DNA from: Achromobacter spanius
GTDB lineage: Bacteria > Pseudomonadota > Gammaproteobacteria > Burkholderiales > Burkholderiaceae_B
Length of the DNA stretch: 64,000 nucleotides
Assembly (NCBI RefSeq): GCF_029637605.1
Contig: NZ_CP121261.1
Span: 4,402,001 to 4,466,000 of the forward strand
Reading direction: 5' to 3'
A program made the position numbers and the translations under genes. The notes below the pieces were generated by a model. The model was not told where the DNA came from, did no database searches, and saw only the letters and a list, made by a program, of their open reading frames with translations. This document shows, piece after piece, positions 50,879 to 59,761 of this stretch. Each line of letters begins with the position of its first letter. Within the stretch, counting starts at the first letter, position 1.

Positions 50879-52783
50879 ATGGGTAATCGCGCGTGGTTGT
50901 CGTTGCAGGCGGAACGGGATGGCCGCACGGTGTCATCGGAAGAAATCGCCGCCGCCAACGGCAACCTGCCCACGTTATGGCAGGTGTTGCTGGCCGACGG
51001 CAGCTTGCGGGATGCTGATGCGTCGCAGCGCGTGTTTGGCGATGCGGGCACGACGGCGCTGGCCGCTCCCGCGCAAGCCGCGCACGATCGCTTGCGCCAG
51101 GTGGCGGCATTCTTGCGGACGCATGCGGCAAGCGACGACGCGCCGCATTGCGTGCAGTGGGACGCGGCAGTGGCTTACCTGGCCGAACGGATCGATGCGC
51201 GGGGAGCGCGGGACGCGTCGGGCGAGCGGGACGATGCCGCCGGCTTGTGGATAAGCGCCAATCTTGATGAGCTGGCGTGGCTGCATGGGGATGGCGCGCA
51301 GGCGTATCTTGCCCACGCGTGCGCGCTGTGCACGGATCGCTGGAACGCTGTGCAGGACAGCATGCGCATGGGCGACGTGGTGGCCGTGTTGCGCTTGCTG
51401 GACGTACAGGACCCCGACGATGAATCGGGGTGGGCGTGGCGGGTCGGCCTGGGCGGTCTGGCGCATCCGTATTTCTTTCCGCAAGAACCCGCCCGGCGCG
51501 TTCGCTATGAAGACTTCGACGAAGACGAGGACGACAGCGGCGAAGACTATGCCGGCGACGAAGAAGATTCCGACGACGACACCGACAGCAATGGCGCCGC
51601 CCACGCCGCCCACACGTCCAAGCGCCGCGACACCCACCTGGGCGACGGCTTGCATCGCTTTGCTGTGGACAACTTGTGGGGCGTGCGCGAAGGACGCGGC
51701 GAAGACGGCCGCGTGGTGCTCGCCCCACAGTTCGATTCCATCTGGAGTTTCGAAGACGGCGTGGCGGCGGTTCTTAGGGACGACAAGTTTGGGCTGATCG
51801 ATACCGACGGCCGCCTGTTGATGCCGTGCGAGCTGGACGAAGTGTGGAGTTATTCACAGGGTCTGGCGATGGCGCGGGTGGGCGATCGGATCGGCTTTGT
51901 GGATAGGTCGGGGGCGTGGGCGATACCCCCCGCATTTGAATCAGCGGGCGATTTTTCCCCCGGTGGCTTGGCGCCTGCATACGAGGCCGGGTGCTGGGGC
52001 TTGATCGACCGTAGCGGCGCCTGGGCAAGCGCGCCCGACTGGGACGACATCAATTGGGATAACGCGCTACATGCCTACGTGACGCAGCGCGGTGACCGTT
52101 GCGGCTTGATCGATGCGCAAGGTCGACTCGTGCTGGACGCCTTGTACTCGGCATTGGGGCCTGTGGACACGGAGTCCGATCCCGCCGGCCTGTGGATAAG
52201 CGGCCAGATGCAAATCCGGGTGCTGACCGGCGACGATCAGCGCGGCATTGTGAACGGCGAAGGCGAAGTCATCGTACCGGTGACCTATACCGATCTGGCC
52301 GACATCATCTGGCTACCCGCGCCCGATCCCGCCAACATCACGCCCCCGCCCGCGGGCCAGGCCGGCCGCTATCTGCGCGTGCTGCGCTGCGAGGAACACG
52401 GGGAATGGGACGAATGGTTCCAAGGCGCCTACGACATGCTCGAGCGCCGCGAGGCGCTGCCGTGCACGCAGCACATGGTGTTCGGCCTAATGTGGAAAGA
52501 CACCTACGGCTGGCTGTGCGCCGTGGTGCCGGAACATGCCAGCGTATGCAGTCCGGATGGCCTGCACATCGGTATCGCACAAGCGGACGGCGCGTGGCTG
52601 CACGAACCGGTCTATGCCTGGATCGGCGTGCCGGCGTCGCTGCGTACCGGGGATGGCGTGCACGGCTGCCCGACGGCGATTGCGCAATGCTGGAGCCAGG
52701 GGCAGGCCGTGCCGGCCATGCATGCCGACGGCGCGATGCGCTATTTGCATGCGGACGGGCGGGTGCAAACCGAGCCGAAATAG
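50879..52783 (+). CDS. WG-repeat-containing protein
   Basis: A 634-residue protein of unknown function. Residues about 1-190 are helical and unassigned. A strongly acidic stretch, residues 211-237 (YEDFDEDEDDSGEDY in part), separates it from a C-terminal half of WG repeats: WGVREG, KFGLIDTDGRLLMP, RIGFVDRSGAWAIPP, CWGLIDRSGAWAS and CGLIDAQGRLVLDA. WG repeats usually mediate binding. No signal peptide or membrane helix is evident. The start at 50879 has AAGG ten bases upstream. It contains two exact DnaA boxes plus one TTATTCACA, two of them within GLWIS codons. Confidence 0.8.
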   Translation: MGNRAWLSLQAERDGRTVSSEEIAAANGNLPTLWQVLLADGSLRDADASQRVFGDAGTTALAAPAQAAHDRLRQVAAFLRTHAASDDAPHCVQWDAAVAYLAERIDARGARDASGERDDAAGLWISANLDELAWLHGDGAQAYLAHACALCTDRWNAVQDSMRMGDVVAVLRLLDVQDPDDESGWAWRVGLGGLAHPYFFPQEPARRVRYEDFDEDEDDSGEDYAGDEEDSDDDTDSNGAAHAAHTSKRRDTHLGDGLHRFAVDNLWGVREGRGEDGRVVLAPQFDSIWSFEDGVAAVLRDDKFGLIDTDGRLLMPCELDEVWSYSQGLAMARVGDRIGFVDRSGAWAIPPAFESAGDFSPGGLAPAYEAGCWGLIDRSGAWASAPDWDDINWDNALHAYVTQRGDRCGLIDAQGRLVLDALYSALGPVDTESDPAGLWISGQMQIRVLTGDDQRGIVNGEGEVIVPVTYTDLADIIWLPAPDPANITPPPAGQAGRYLRVLRCEEHGEWDEWFQGAYDMLERREALPCTQHMVFGLMWKDTYGWLCAVVPEHASVCSPDGLHIGIAQADGAWLHEPVYAWIGVPASLRTGDGVHGCPTAIAQCWSQGQAVPAMHADGAMRYLHADGRVQTEPK

Positions 52784-52841
52784 CGCAGGCTGGGCTGTGC
52801 CGTTGGTCTTTTACTCTTCGCGCACGGCCAAGGATTTCATG

Positions 52842-53063
52842 TCAGCGGATCTGTAAAGAAGCAGCCCTTTTCTTGCTGCACTTGGCAGGCTTTACGTCGT
52901 TCAAGTTGCGAGCGGCCAAAGTGCGCGTCAGAATGCCCTTTTCTCCAAGCAGCGCATGCTTGGCTTGCACAAAATAGAAGTGGTCTTGCTGCGTGTCATG
53001 GATGATGAATTCGATACGTTCGCCACAGTGCGGATCCGGTTTGCAGGGGATGATGAACCAGTG
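52842..53063 (-). pseudogene. Fragment of an unidentified gene cut at the RhuM locus
   Basis: On the minus strand 74 codons stay open, reading HWFIIPCKPDPHCGERIEFI to a C-terminus NLNDVKPAKCSKKRAASLQIR (21 residues, here given by its ends NLNDVK and LQIR). Composition looks protein-like with Cys and charged residues. There is no ATG, GTG or TTG near the 5' end; an in-frame stop sits at 53064-53066, and the rhuM-like gene begins 20 bp away. It looks like a 5'-truncated remnant. The remainder of 52784-53083 shows nothing else. Confidence 0.35.
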
Positions 53064-53083
53064 TCAAACAATTGGAGGCTCCG

Positions 53084-54109
53084 ATGAATGCCGAACTTGT
53101 GCTATATACAACGCAGGATGGAGACGCTCAGTTCTTCTTGCGTGCTGAAAACGGCACCGTTTGGCTGACCCAACTTGAGCTGGCCGAGTTATTCCAGACG
53201 ACAAAGCAGAACATCAGCCTGCACGTGCGCAATGTGCTGGCAGAGGGGGAGCTTCAGGAGGGTTCAGTTGTCAAGCAAGACTTGACAACTGCCGCCGACG
53301 GCAAGCGCTACCGCACGCAGCAATACAACCTGGACATGATTCTGGCGATCGGCTACCGCGTGAAGTCGCCGCGAGGGACGCAGTTCCGTCAATGGGCCAC
53401 CACCCATCTAAAGGAGTTCCTGGTCAAGGGCTTCGTTATGGACGACGAACGCCTGAAGGACGTGAGCCGCTGGGATTACTTTGATGAGCAGCTTGCACGC
53501 ATCCGGGACATCCGAACGTCGGAGAAGCGCTTCTATCAGAAGATTCGGGATCTGTTTGCTCTGTCTGTGGACTACGCCGACGACCCAGCAGCGACGGGTC
53601 TGTTTTATGCGGAAGTGCAGAACAAGATGTTCTACGCGGTGACGCGGCACACGGCGGCCGAGCTAGTGGTTCGGCGTGCCGATCCCTCTCAGCCCAATAT
53701 GGCGTTGCTGTCCTGGAAACAAGGGCGCGTGCGGAAGGCAGATGTGATCGTGGCGAAGAACTATCTGAATGCTGAAGAGCTGGACGACTTCAACCGCATC
53801 GCGAGCATGTTCATGGATTTTGCAGAGCTGCGCGCAAAAAAGCGGCAGAACCTGCGCATGGCCGATTGGCGTGCATATGTGGACAGCTTTATCGAGTTCA
53901 ACGAGAGCCCGCTATTGAAGGGGGCGGGAAAGATGAGCCACAAGGCGATGACGACGATTGTTTATGACCGGTACGAGCAGTTCGATGCCGCGCGGCGGAA
54001 GGAAGAGGCTTTGGCGGCGGATCGGGAAGATTTGAGGGAGTTGGAACGGGTGGAGAAAATGTTGAATAGCCGGGAACGTGGTTCAAAAGGGACGACCGAT
54101 GGTGCCTAG
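53084..54109 (+). CDS. RhuM-family (virulence-associated) protein
   Basis: A 341-residue member of the RhuM family, named from Salmonella pathogenicity island 3 and scattered among genomic islands. Recognisable parts are VWLTQLELAELFQTTKQNIS (20 residues), a helix-turn-helix-like N-terminus, QYNLDMILAIGYRVKSPRGT (20 residues) and QFRQWATTHLKEFLVKGFVM (20 residues). Molecular function is not established. ATG 53084 follows GGAGG. Base composition and codon use are less GC-biased than neighbours, consistent with transfer. The C-terminal half is charged and probably helical. Confidence 0.9.
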   Translation: MNAELVLYTTQDGDAQFFLRAENGTVWLTQLELAELFQTTKQNISLHVRNVLAEGELQEGSVVKQDLTTAADGKRYRTQQYNLDMILAIGYRVKSPRGTQFRQWATTHLKEFLVKGFVMDDERLKDVSRWDYFDEQLARIRDIRTSEKRFYQKIRDLFALSVDYADDPAATGLFYAEVQNKMFYAVTRHTAAELVVRRADPSQPNMALLSWKQGRVRKADVIVAKNYLNAEELDDFNRIASMFMDFAELRAKKRQNLRMADWRAYVDSFIEFNESPLLKGAGKMSHKAMTTIVYDRYEQFDAARRKEEALAADREDLRELERVEKMLNSRERGSKGTTDGA

Positions 54110-54206
54110 CGGTTGGGAATCACTGCCGCAGATGAACCTGGCGCAATGGCAGGCACTGAAGCAGTCTGGCGAAGCTGCCGACTATCTGGAAAGGTCCCTC
54201 ATCTAG
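54099..54206 (+). CDS. Small ORF overlapping the rhuM-like stop
   Basis: A 35-residue frame, MVPSGWESLPQMNLAQWQAL onward to LERSLI, starting 11 bases inside the end of the rhuM-like gene. The overlap suggests coupling. No family recognised. It could be an accessory peptide or the remnant of a longer partner gene ended by the recombination that brought the island. Confidence 0.3.
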   Translation: MVPSGWESLPQMNLAQWQALKQSGEAADYLERSLI

Positions 54207-54228
54207 CAGGCGGCAAATGCCGGCCCCT

Positions 54229-55161
54229 TCACCGCGCCGCCCGCGCCTTCAAATCCGCCATCTCTTCATTCATCAGCTGATGCGCATACCTTGAAAACAC
54301 GCTGACCAGCCGCGTGCGCGTGTGATACGGCGGATACAGCAATGCCACCGTCACCGGCACCGCGGGGCTGAACGGGCGGACCTCAACGCCGTTGGCCTCG
54401 TACTCTTCGCGCGCGGCCAAGGGGTTGATCAGCGCCACGCCCAGGCCCGCGCCCACCAGCGCGCATACCGATGATCCCAGCCCCGCTTCGGCCACCGTCT
54501 GCCGCTCCACCTTGGCCGACTTGAAGACGGCGTCGATCTTTTCGCGCAGCGGCGTGGCGCTGGGAAAGGCAACGAAGGGTTCGCCCGCGAAGTCGGCGGG
54601 TTTCAGCTTTTTCAGCTTGGTCAGGCGATGCCCCTTGGGCAGCACCGCCACGCAGTTCATCGTCATAACGGGTTCGACCTGAATGCCGGGGCTGTCGCCC
54701 GACAGCATGGCCAGCCCCGTGTCGCAAAAGCCCGAACTGATCCAGTTGTGCACCGCGCTGGCGTTGCCCGAATGGATGGACACCATCACGTCCGGGTACT
54801 CGGTCTTGAAGGCCGCGACGATGCGCGCGAGCATGCCGCCCGCCAGCCGTGGCATGGCCGCCACGCTCAGGCGGCTGGCGCTGAACGAGCGGATGCTGGC
54901 CGCCGCCGACTCCAGGCCTGCCAGGCCAATAAAGGTTTTTTCCACCTCTTGAAAGAAGCGCGAGCCGTCCTGCGTGGGGCTCAGGCGGCTGCCATTGCGG
55001 TCGAACAAGGGAAACTGGGTGATGGCTTCCAATTGCGCAATTAAGCGGCTAACGTGCGGCTGCGAGGTATGCACGCGCCGCGCGGCGGCCGTCATCGAGC
55101 CGGTCATCATGACGGCTCGGAAAGCCTCGATGTGTCTTAAGCCCATCCGTGGAATGGCCAT
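54229..55161 (-). CDS. LysR-family regulator of the glutamate/aspartate transport cluster
   Basis: A 310-residue LysR regulator. The helix-turn-helix spans about residues 7-60, starting LRHIEAFRAVMMTGSMTAAA and ending with PLFDRNGSRLSPTQDG. The sequence pattern is of the OccR/NocR amino acid-responsive branch. It is divergent from gltI-like gene with 171 bp between starts, so it likely controls gltIJKL-ltaE in response to an amino acid (inference). Confidence 0.9.
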   Translation of the reverse strand: MAIPRMGLRHIEAFRAVMMTGSMTAAARRVHTSQPHVSRLIAQLEAITQFPLFDRNGSRLSPTQDGSRFFQEVEKTFIGLAGLESAAASIRSFSASRLSVAAMPRLAGGMLARIVAAFKTEYPDVMVSIHSGNASAVHNWISSGFCDTGLAMLSGDSPGIQVEPVMTMNCVAVLPKGHRLTKLKKLKPADFAGEPFVAFPSATPLREKIDAVFKSAKVERQTVAEAGLGSSVCALVGAGLGVALINPLAAREEYEANGVEVRPFSPAVPVTVALLYPPYHTRTRLVSVFSRYAHQLMNEEMADLKARAAR

Positions 55162-55332
55162 ATCAAATCCGTATAGAGGAATACCTGATTGGAACTGGAT
55201 AAAACCATACTGCTAGTTGATACTTTTTGCCAGCCGCGGGGCTCATCGCGGGACGTGGCGGACGCCGGACAAACCGGCGCCGCCGATCGTGACTACAAAC
55301 ACGCGCCGGTTGCACGGCGCCAAGGGAATCAG

Positions 55333-56244
55333 ATGAAAGCATTTGCCGCGATCTCCGTCGCTGCCGCCCTGCTGGGCAGCACGGCCACCGCCCACGCCGA
55401 AGGCACCAGCCGCCTGGACAAGATCCGCGAAACCGGCGTGATCACCCTGGGCCACCCCGAGACCTCGGTGCCCTTCGCCTATCTCGACGGCAACCAGAAG
55501 CCCATCGGCTATTCGGTCGAGATCTGCCAGGAAGTGGTGCAACACATCAAGACGGCACTGAAGCTGCCCAAGCTGGAAGTGCGCTACAACCCGACGACCT
55601 CCGCCACGCGTATCCCGCTGCTGGCCAATGGCACCATCGACCTGGAATGCGGCAACACCACCAACAAGCTCGACCGCCACAAGCTGGTGTCGTTCGCGCC
55701 CACGACCTTCGTGGCGCAGGTGGTGCTGGTGGCGCGCAAGGACGGCGGCGTGGACCCCAACAACCTGGAATCGTTCCGGGGCAAGACCATTGCCGCCCAA
55801 GCCGGCGGCCAGACTTTCCGCCTGATCTCGCAATTGAACGCCAAGGGTAACCTGGGCATCACGATGGCGCCCACCAAGGACACCGCCGAGACCATCCTGA
55901 TGGTGGAATCGGGCCGAGCCGCCGGGTCGGCCAACGATGACGGCATCGCCTATGGCGCCGTGGCCTCGTCGAAGAATCCGGATGCGTTCGTGATCGGCAC
56001 CAAGGGCCTGGAAATGGCGCCCTACGGCATCATGGAACCCAAGGACGACCCCGCATTCAAGAAGGTGGTGGACGATGCCGTGGTGGACCTGATGAAGAGC
56101 GGCAAGGTCGCGGCGATCTACAACAAGTACTTCAATTCGCCGATTCCCCCGAAGCAGATCAACCTGAAGTATCCGATGAGCGATGCGCTCAAGCGCGCGC
56201 TGGCCAACCCGACCGACTCGGGTGACCCGAAGGTGTACGAGTAA
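55333..56244 (+). CDS. gltI: Glutamate/aspartate ABC transporter substrate-binding protein (GltI-like)
   Basis: A 303-residue family 3 periplasmic binding protein. The signal peptide is MKAFAAISVAAALLGSTATA with cleavage near AHA. Mature motifs RIPLLANGTIDLECGNTTN (with the Glu-Cys-Gly typical of E. coli GltI) and the C-terminus SPIPPKQINLKYPMSDALKR match GltI. ATG 55333 has AAGGGAA eight bases upstream. It is the first gene of gltIJKL, followed by a stable hairpin that may lower downstream expression. Confidence 0.9.
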   Translation: MKAFAAISVAAALLGSTATAHAEGTSRLDKIRETGVITLGHPETSVPFAYLDGNQKPIGYSVEICQEVVQHIKTALKLPKLEVRYNPTTSATRIPLLANGTIDLECGNTTNKLDRHKLVSFAPTTFVAQVVLVARKDGGVDPNNLESFRGKTIAAQAGGQTFRLISQLNAKGNLGITMAPTKDTAETILMVESGRAAGSANDDGIAYGAVASSKNPDAFVIGTKGLEMAPYGIMEPKDDPAFKKVVDDAVVDLMKSGKVAAIYNKYFNSPIPPKQINLKYPMSDALKRALANPTDSGDPKVYE

Positions 56245-56256
56245 ATAGCAAGTTGT

Positions 56257-56282
56257 CCGCGGGACGCCCAGGCGTCCCGCGG
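56257..56282 (+). terminator. Strong hairpin between gltI and gltJ
   Basis: CCGCGGGACGCC and GGCGTCCCGCGG pair perfectly with a two-base loop, followed by CGGTTTT. It lies inside the operon, so it is more likely an attenuating or mRNA-protecting element that lets binding protein exceed permease than a full terminator. Confidence 0.65.
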
Positions 56283-56332
56283 CGGTTTTGGGGCCAGGCG
56301 CCGCGAACGGCGCCGCCATCTAGGGCACGGGC

Positions 56333-57130
56333 ATGAATTACAACTGGAGTTGGAGCGTCTTTCTGGAGATGTCGCCGGACGGCGTGCATAACTTCCTGGA
56401 AACGCTGCTGATCGGCGTGGGCTGGACGCTGGCGCTGGCGCTGACCGCGTGGGTCTTTTCGCTGTTGCTGGGATCCTGGCTGGGCGTGATGCGCACGGCG
56501 CAGTCTCGCGTGATGAATGTGCTGGGGGCGACCTACGTCGAGCTGTTCCGCAACGTACCACTGCTGGTGCAGATGTTCCTGTGGTATTTCGTGCTGCCAG
56601 AATTGCTGCCGCATGCCTGGGGCCTGGCGATGAAGCAGATGCCGCAGCCGTGGGGCCAGTTTGTGCCCGCCGTGCTGTGTCTGGGGTTTTATGGTTCGGC
56701 GCGCGTCGCCGAGCAACTGCGCGCCGGCATCCAGTCCTTGCCGCGTGGCCAGTTCCAGGCGGGGACCGCCCTGGGGCTGACCGAGGTGCAGGTGTACCGC
56801 TACATCATCCTGCCCGAAGCGTTTCGCATCGTGCTGCCGCCGCTGACGTCCGAGTTCATGGGCACCATCAAATATTCCTCGGTGGCGCTGACGATCGGCC
56901 TGCTGGAGCTGACCGGCCAGGCGCGTTCCATGCAGGAATTCAGCTTCCACATCTTCGAGGCGTTCTCCGCCGCGACGGTGATCTACCTGATCCTCAACGG
57001 CATGGTCGTGCTGGGCATGCGCCTGCTTGAACGGCATATCGCGGTGCCTGGCCTGATCGGCGCGGCCAGCAACGGCGCGGCCAGCAAAGCCGGTCCGGCC
57101 GCGGTCAAGACCGCCGCCCTGAGCCGATAG
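56333..57130 (+). CDS. gltJ: Glutamate/aspartate ABC transporter permease (GltJ-like)
   Basis: A 265-residue inner-membrane permease of the His/Glu/Gln family. NYNWSWSVFLEM start, membrane segments from about residue 22, the EAA-type loop EQLRAGIQSLPRGQFQAGTA and LPEAFRIVLPPLTSEFMG. An Ala/Ser/Lys-rich tail extends the C-terminus. Ends 9 bp before the second permease. Confidence 0.9.
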   Translation: MNYNWSWSVFLEMSPDGVHNFLETLLIGVGWTLALALTAWVFSLLLGSWLGVMRTAQSRVMNVLGATYVELFRNVPLLVQMFLWYFVLPELLPHAWGLAMKQMPQPWGQFVPAVLCLGFYGSARVAEQLRAGIQSLPRGQFQAGTALGLTEVQVYRYIILPEAFRIVLPPLTSEFMGTIKYSSVALTIGLLELTGQARSMQEFSFHIFEAFSAATVIYLILNGMVVLGMRLLERHIAVPGLIGAASNGAASKAGPAAVKTAALSR

Positions 57131-57139
57131 GGGATCGCG

Positions 57140-57829
57140 ATGGGTAAATTTGATTTCGATGTGATCTGGACCGCGCTGCCCTATCTGTTCCAGACGGGCA
57201 TGACGTTCACCTTGACGCTGACGGTGCTGGCCGCCGTGATGGGCCTGGCGCTGGGCACGCTGCTGGCCATGATGCGGCTGTCGCGCTTCAAGATTCTGTC
57301 GGTGCCGGCGGGCATCTACGTGAACGTGATGCGCTCGATTCCGCTGCTGCTGGTGATCTTCTGGTTCTACTTCCTGATGCCGTACATCGCCGCCTGGGTG
57401 GTGGGCTCGGCCACGCCCTTGCGCGTGGGGGCATTCAATTCGGCGGTCATCACCTTCACCTTGTTCGAAGCCGCGTACTTCTGCGAAATCATGCGGGCGG
57501 GGATTCAGTCGATTGCGCGCGGCCAGGTGTCGGCCAGCATGGCGATCGGCCTGACGCCGTGGCAGGGCATGCGCTACGTGGTCCTGCCGCAGGCGTTTCG
57601 CAACATGGTTCCCGCGTTGTTGACCCGCGTGATCATCCTGTTTCAGGACACGTCGCTGGTCTATGTGCTGTCGTTGACCGACTTCCTGGGCGCGGCGTCC
57701 AAGATCGGCCAGCGCGATGGCCGGCTGGTGGAGCTTTATCTATTCGTGGCGGTGGTGTATTTCGTGATCTGCTTCACGGCGTCCCGCCTGGTCAAACTAC
57801 TGGAAAAGCGCACCCGTGTGCTGCGATAG
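57140..57829 (+). CDS. gltK: Glutamate/aspartate ABC transporter permease (GltK-like)
   Basis: A 229-residue permease with about five membrane segments. Motifs YVNVMRSIPLLLVIFWFYFL (20 residues), EIMRAGIQSIARGQVSASMA (20 residues) and LPQAFRNMVPALLTR are of this family. It pairs with the preceding permease; the ATPase gene starts 9 bp downstream. Confidence 0.9.
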   Translation: MGKFDFDVIWTALPYLFQTGMTFTLTLTVLAAVMGLALGTLLAMMRLSRFKILSVPAGIYVNVMRSIPLLLVIFWFYFLMPYIAAWVVGSATPLRVGAFNSAVITFTLFEAAYFCEIMRAGIQSIARGQVSASMAIGLTPWQGMRYVVLPQAFRNMVPALLTRVIILFQDTSLVYVLSLTDFLGAASKIGQRDGRLVELYLFVAVVYFVICFTASRLVKLLEKRTRVLR

Positions 57830-57838
57830 GGTTTAACG

Positions 57839-58597
57839 ATGCAACTATCTTCGACGCCTCCGATGATCGAGATCTCGCAGGTCAGCAAGTGGTATGGCGC
57901 CTTTCAGGTGCTGGATGAATGCACGACGACAGTCGGCAAGGGTGAAGTCGTGGTGGTGTGCGGGCCGTCGGGGTCCGGCAAGTCCACGCTGATCAAGACC
58001 GTGAACGCGCTGGAGCCCTTTCAAAAGGGCAACATCGTGGTCAACGGTATTTCGGTGGGTGACCCGCGCACCAACCTGCCCAAGCTGCGGTCGGTGGCCG
58101 GCATGGTGTTCCAGCACTTTGAACTGTTTCCGCATCTGTCGGTGACCGAAAACCTGTGCCTGGGCCAGACCAAGGTGCTGGGCCGGGGCAAGGAAGAAGC
58201 CCGCGCGCGGGCGCTGACGCTGCTTGAGCGCGTGGGCCTGTCGGCGCACAAGGACAAGCACCCGGGTGAACTCTCGGGCGGCCAGCAGCAGCGCGTGGCG
58301 ATTGCGCGCGCGCTCTCGATGGACCCCGTGGTGATGCTGTTTGACGAGCCCACCTCAGCGCTGGACCCCGAGATGGTCAACGAGGTGCTGGACGTCATGA
58401 CGGACCTGGCCAGCGAAGGCATGACGATGATGGTGGTGACCCACGAAATGGGGTTTGCCCGCCGCGTTGCCGACCGTGTGATCTTCATGGACGGCGGCAA
58501 GATTGTCGAAGACTGCGTCAAGGACGAATTCTTCGGCAATGTAGAGGAACGTGCTCCGCGCACGCGCCAGTTTCTTTCCAAGATTTTGCAGCATTGA
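57839..58597 (+). CDS. gltL: Glutamate/aspartate ABC transporter ATP-binding protein (GltL-like)
   Basis: A 252-residue polar amino acid ABC ATPase. Walker [21 protein letters not shown] (20 residues), signature [15 protein letters not shown], Walker [17 protein letters not shown] and the switch His in VVTHEMGFA are intact. A second in-frame ATG at 57863 ([12 protein letters not shown]) is the more typical family start; AGGG before 57839 supports the longer form. Its stop overlaps a TTG start option of the aldolase gene. Confidence 0.92.
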   Translation: MQLSSTPPMIEISQVSKWYGAFQVLDECTTTVGKGEVVVVCGPSGSGKSTLIKTVNALEPFQKGNIVVNGISVGDPRTNLPKLRSVAGMVFQHFELFPHLSVTENLCLGQTKVLGRGKEEARARALTLLERVGLSAHKDKHPGELSGGQQQRVAIARALSMDPVVMLFDEPTSALDPEMVNEVLDVMTDLASEGMTMMVVTHEMGFARRVADRVIFMDGGKIVEDCVKDEFFGNVEERAPRTRQFLSKILQH

Positions 58598-58602
58598 TAC
58601 CC

Positions 58603-59661
58603 ATGACCCAGCGGACTCCCGCCGACAATCCCGCCCTTCCCGTCGACCTGCGCAGCGACACGGTGACCCATCCGACGGCGGCCATGTACGAACGCATGCG
58701 CACCGCGCCGATCGGTGACGACGGCCTGGATGGCGACCCTTCCGTGCGCGCGCTGGAAGCCCATGTGGCGGCGCTGCTGGGCAAGGAAGCCGGGCTGTTC
58801 GTGCCCAGTTGCACGATGGCCAACCTGCTTGCCGTATTGGCGCAAACGCAGCGTAACGAGCAGGTGGTGCTGGAATCGTCCGCCCACATGTACACCTCGG
58901 AACGCGGCGCGGCCACGTTTACCGGGCTGTTCTACCAGGGCGTGTCCGGCACGGATGGCGCGATGGACCTGAACCGGCTGGACGAGGCCTTGCTGTCGGG
59001 CGGGCATCGGTTGAAGACGTCGCTGGTGGCGATGGAGACCTCGCACAACAACGCCGGGGGCGCCGTCCTGCCGCTGGAGCACATGCGTGCCGTGTACAGC
59101 ATGGCCAACGCCGGTGGCATTCCCGTGCACCTGGACGGTGCGCGCTTGTTCAACGCGGCCGTGGCGCTGGGCGTGCCGGCGGCCGAGATCACGCAATATG
59201 CCGACACGGTGTCGCTGTGCCTGTCCAAGGGCTTGAGCGCACCCGTGGGCGCGGTGCTTGTGGGCACCAAGGCCGTGATGGCCCGTTCGCGCACGTTGCG
59301 CCGCATGCTGGGCGGCACGCAGCGCCAGTCGGGCATCATGGCGGCGGCCGGCCTGGAAGGCGTGCAGACGATGACCGGCCGGCTGGTCGAAGACCACGTC
59401 CGCGCGCGCCGCTTGAGCGATGGCATCAACCGCCTGGCGCCGGCCTTGTCGGCCACGGTGCCGCAGACCAATATCGTGCAGGTCGAGACCGCCGACTCCG
59501 GCATGACCAACACGCAGTGGGTGGCGGCCTTGCAAGCCGAAGGCCTGCTGACGCGCCCGTGGGGCCGCACGCGCCTGCGTTGCGTCACGCATCGCCACAT
59601 CGAGGACGAGGACATCGACATCGCCGTGCAGGCCTTCGCGGCGGTGCTGGAAAAACGCTGA
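58603..59661 (+). CDS. ltaE: Low-specificity L-threonine aldolase
   Basis: A 352-residue PLP enzyme that cleaves threonine and related beta-hydroxy amino acids to glycine plus aldehyde. DLRSDTVTHPTAAMYERM is the typical start, HLDGARLFNAAV the PLP-pocket Asp-Arg segment, and Lys209 in LCLSKGLSAPVGAV the PLP lysine. It follows gltL by a few bases in the same operon. That could mean a beta-hydroxy amino acid (for example hydroxyaspartate) is imported and cleaved, which is inference. GTGCTGAA repeats and a small AGTGCTG/CAGCACT hairpin (59675-59693) follow the stop. Confidence 0.92.
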   Translation: MTQRTPADNPALPVDLRSDTVTHPTAAMYERMRTAPIGDDGLDGDPSVRALEAHVAALLGKEAGLFVPSCTMANLLAVLAQTQRNEQVVLESSAHMYTSERGAATFTGLFYQGVSGTDGAMDLNRLDEALLSGGHRLKTSLVAMETSHNNAGGAVLPLEHMRAVYSMANAGGIPVHLDGARLFNAAVALGVPAAEITQYADTVSLCLSKGLSAPVGAVLVGTKAVMARSRTLRRMLGGTQRQSGIMAAAGLEGVQTMTGRLVEDHVRARRLSDGINRLAPALSATVPQTNIVQVETADSGMTNTQWVAALQAEGLLTRPWGRTRLRCVTHRHIEDEDIDIAVQAFAAVLEKR

Positions 59662-59761
59662 AAAGTGCTGAAAAAGTGCTGAACGCCAGCACTGAAAACT
59701 GGCCCTGAAACCCAGTGTTCATCGGCACCGCCGGCCCATTGCGGCGGTGCGATAATGCCGC

